Source: Chitinophagaceae bacterium
GTDB taxonomy: Bacteria; Bacteroidota; Bacteroidia; Chitinophagales; Chitinophagaceae
Assembly: GCA_016786525.1 (NCBI GenBank)
Contig: JAEUVW010000265.1
Span: 1 to 5,965, forward strand
Length of the DNA stretch: 5,965 nt
Reading direction: 5' to 3'
The first letter of the stretch is position 1. Each line of letters opens with the position of its first letter. Position numbers and translations under genes: made by a program. The notes under the pieces are model-generated. The model searched no databases and was not told the DNA's origin. It saw nothing but the letters and a program-made list of their open reading frames with translations. Shown here piece by piece: positions 5,886 to 5,965 of the stretch.

Positions 5886-5965
5886 GTGTATAGGATCGGA
5901 CAAGGAATAGATTTTCACCAACTCGTTGAAGGAAGAGAATTTTGGCTGGGCGGCGTATTGATTCC
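5886..5965 (+). CDS. ispF: 2-C-methyl-D-erythritol 2,4-cyclodiphosphate synthase, N-terminus (cut by window edge)
   Basis: Twenty-six codons are visible before the right edge. The peptide YRIGQGIDFHQL followed by a WLGGVLI stretch is the characteristic IspF opening. Asp9 and His11 (GIDFH) correspond to the metal-binding Asp8 and His10 of the E. coli enzyme. IspF cyclises CDP-methylerythritol 2-phosphate with loss of CMP in the MEP route to isoprenoid precursors, acting as a cytoplasmic trimer of about 160 residues, so some five sixths is missing. The frame has a stop at 5871-5873 and no ATG between it and the conserved motif, so the start is most likely the GTG at 5886, with ATT at 5880 as a remote alternative. 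It follows the dyad at 5809-5850 and is probably a separate transcription unit, although I could not identify a confident promoter in the 107-base spacer. Confidence 0.88.
   Translation, partial: MYRIGQGIDFHQLVEGREFWLGGVLI

Noticed and set aside
1..5965. CRISPR array, tRNA/rRNA, insertion sequence, phage, toxin-antitoxin or defence cassette
   Set aside because: By eye there are no regularly spaced repeats, no cloverleaf-like tRNA sequence, no transposase or integrase motifs and no paired toxin-like gene. The window is almost entirely filled by identified metabolic genes.

Overview
The window reads as ordinary chromosomal housekeeping DNA from a member of the Bacteroidota, plausibly a Chitinophagales/Sphingobacteriia-like organism of mid GC. 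The reasons are: A-rich leaders with no usable Shine-Dalgarno sequence before the main genes, a Bacteroidota-type -7 promoter element (TACATTTG) before the sugar-phosphate mutase, a signal peptide ending in FAQ on a predicted outer-membrane protein, and the general character of the protein sequences. The genus assignment is inference.

Left part, minus strand: the N-terminal 115 codons of lipoyl synthase (lipA) run off the left edge. Its gene lies 23 bases downstream of a complete gene for a 279-residue secreted, probably beta-barrel protein of unknown function (369-1208), and the two are probably cotranscribed. A 163-base divergent intergenic region (1209-1371) separates this pair from the rightward genes.

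Centre and right, plus strand: a complete phosphoglucomutase/phosphomannomutase-family enzyme (1372-2775); a small 66-codon ORF only 7 bases behind it (2783-2983), which is the least understood item here; urocanate hydratase (hutU, 3010-4668); and an M42-family metallo-aminopeptidase (4681-5778) 12 bases behind hutU. The short gaps suggest that hutU and the peptidase share a transcript, and possibly all four genes do. After the peptidase comes an AT-rich spacer with a short A-rich repeat and a clear 13-bp dyad (5809-5850). It is followed by the first 26 codons of ispF (MEP-pathway cyclodiphosphate synthase), which runs off the right edge and apparently starts with GTG.

The genes do not form one pathway: they cover lipoate synthesis, hexose-phosphate interconversion, histidine catabolism, peptide trimming and isoprenoid synthesis. 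The only plausible functional pairing is peptidase plus urocanase in peptide/histidine use, and that is inference. I found no tRNA, rRNA, CRISPR array, insertion sequence, phage gene or defence system, and no convincing undescribed multi-gene system. The small ORF and the dyad before ispF are the best candidates for a second look.
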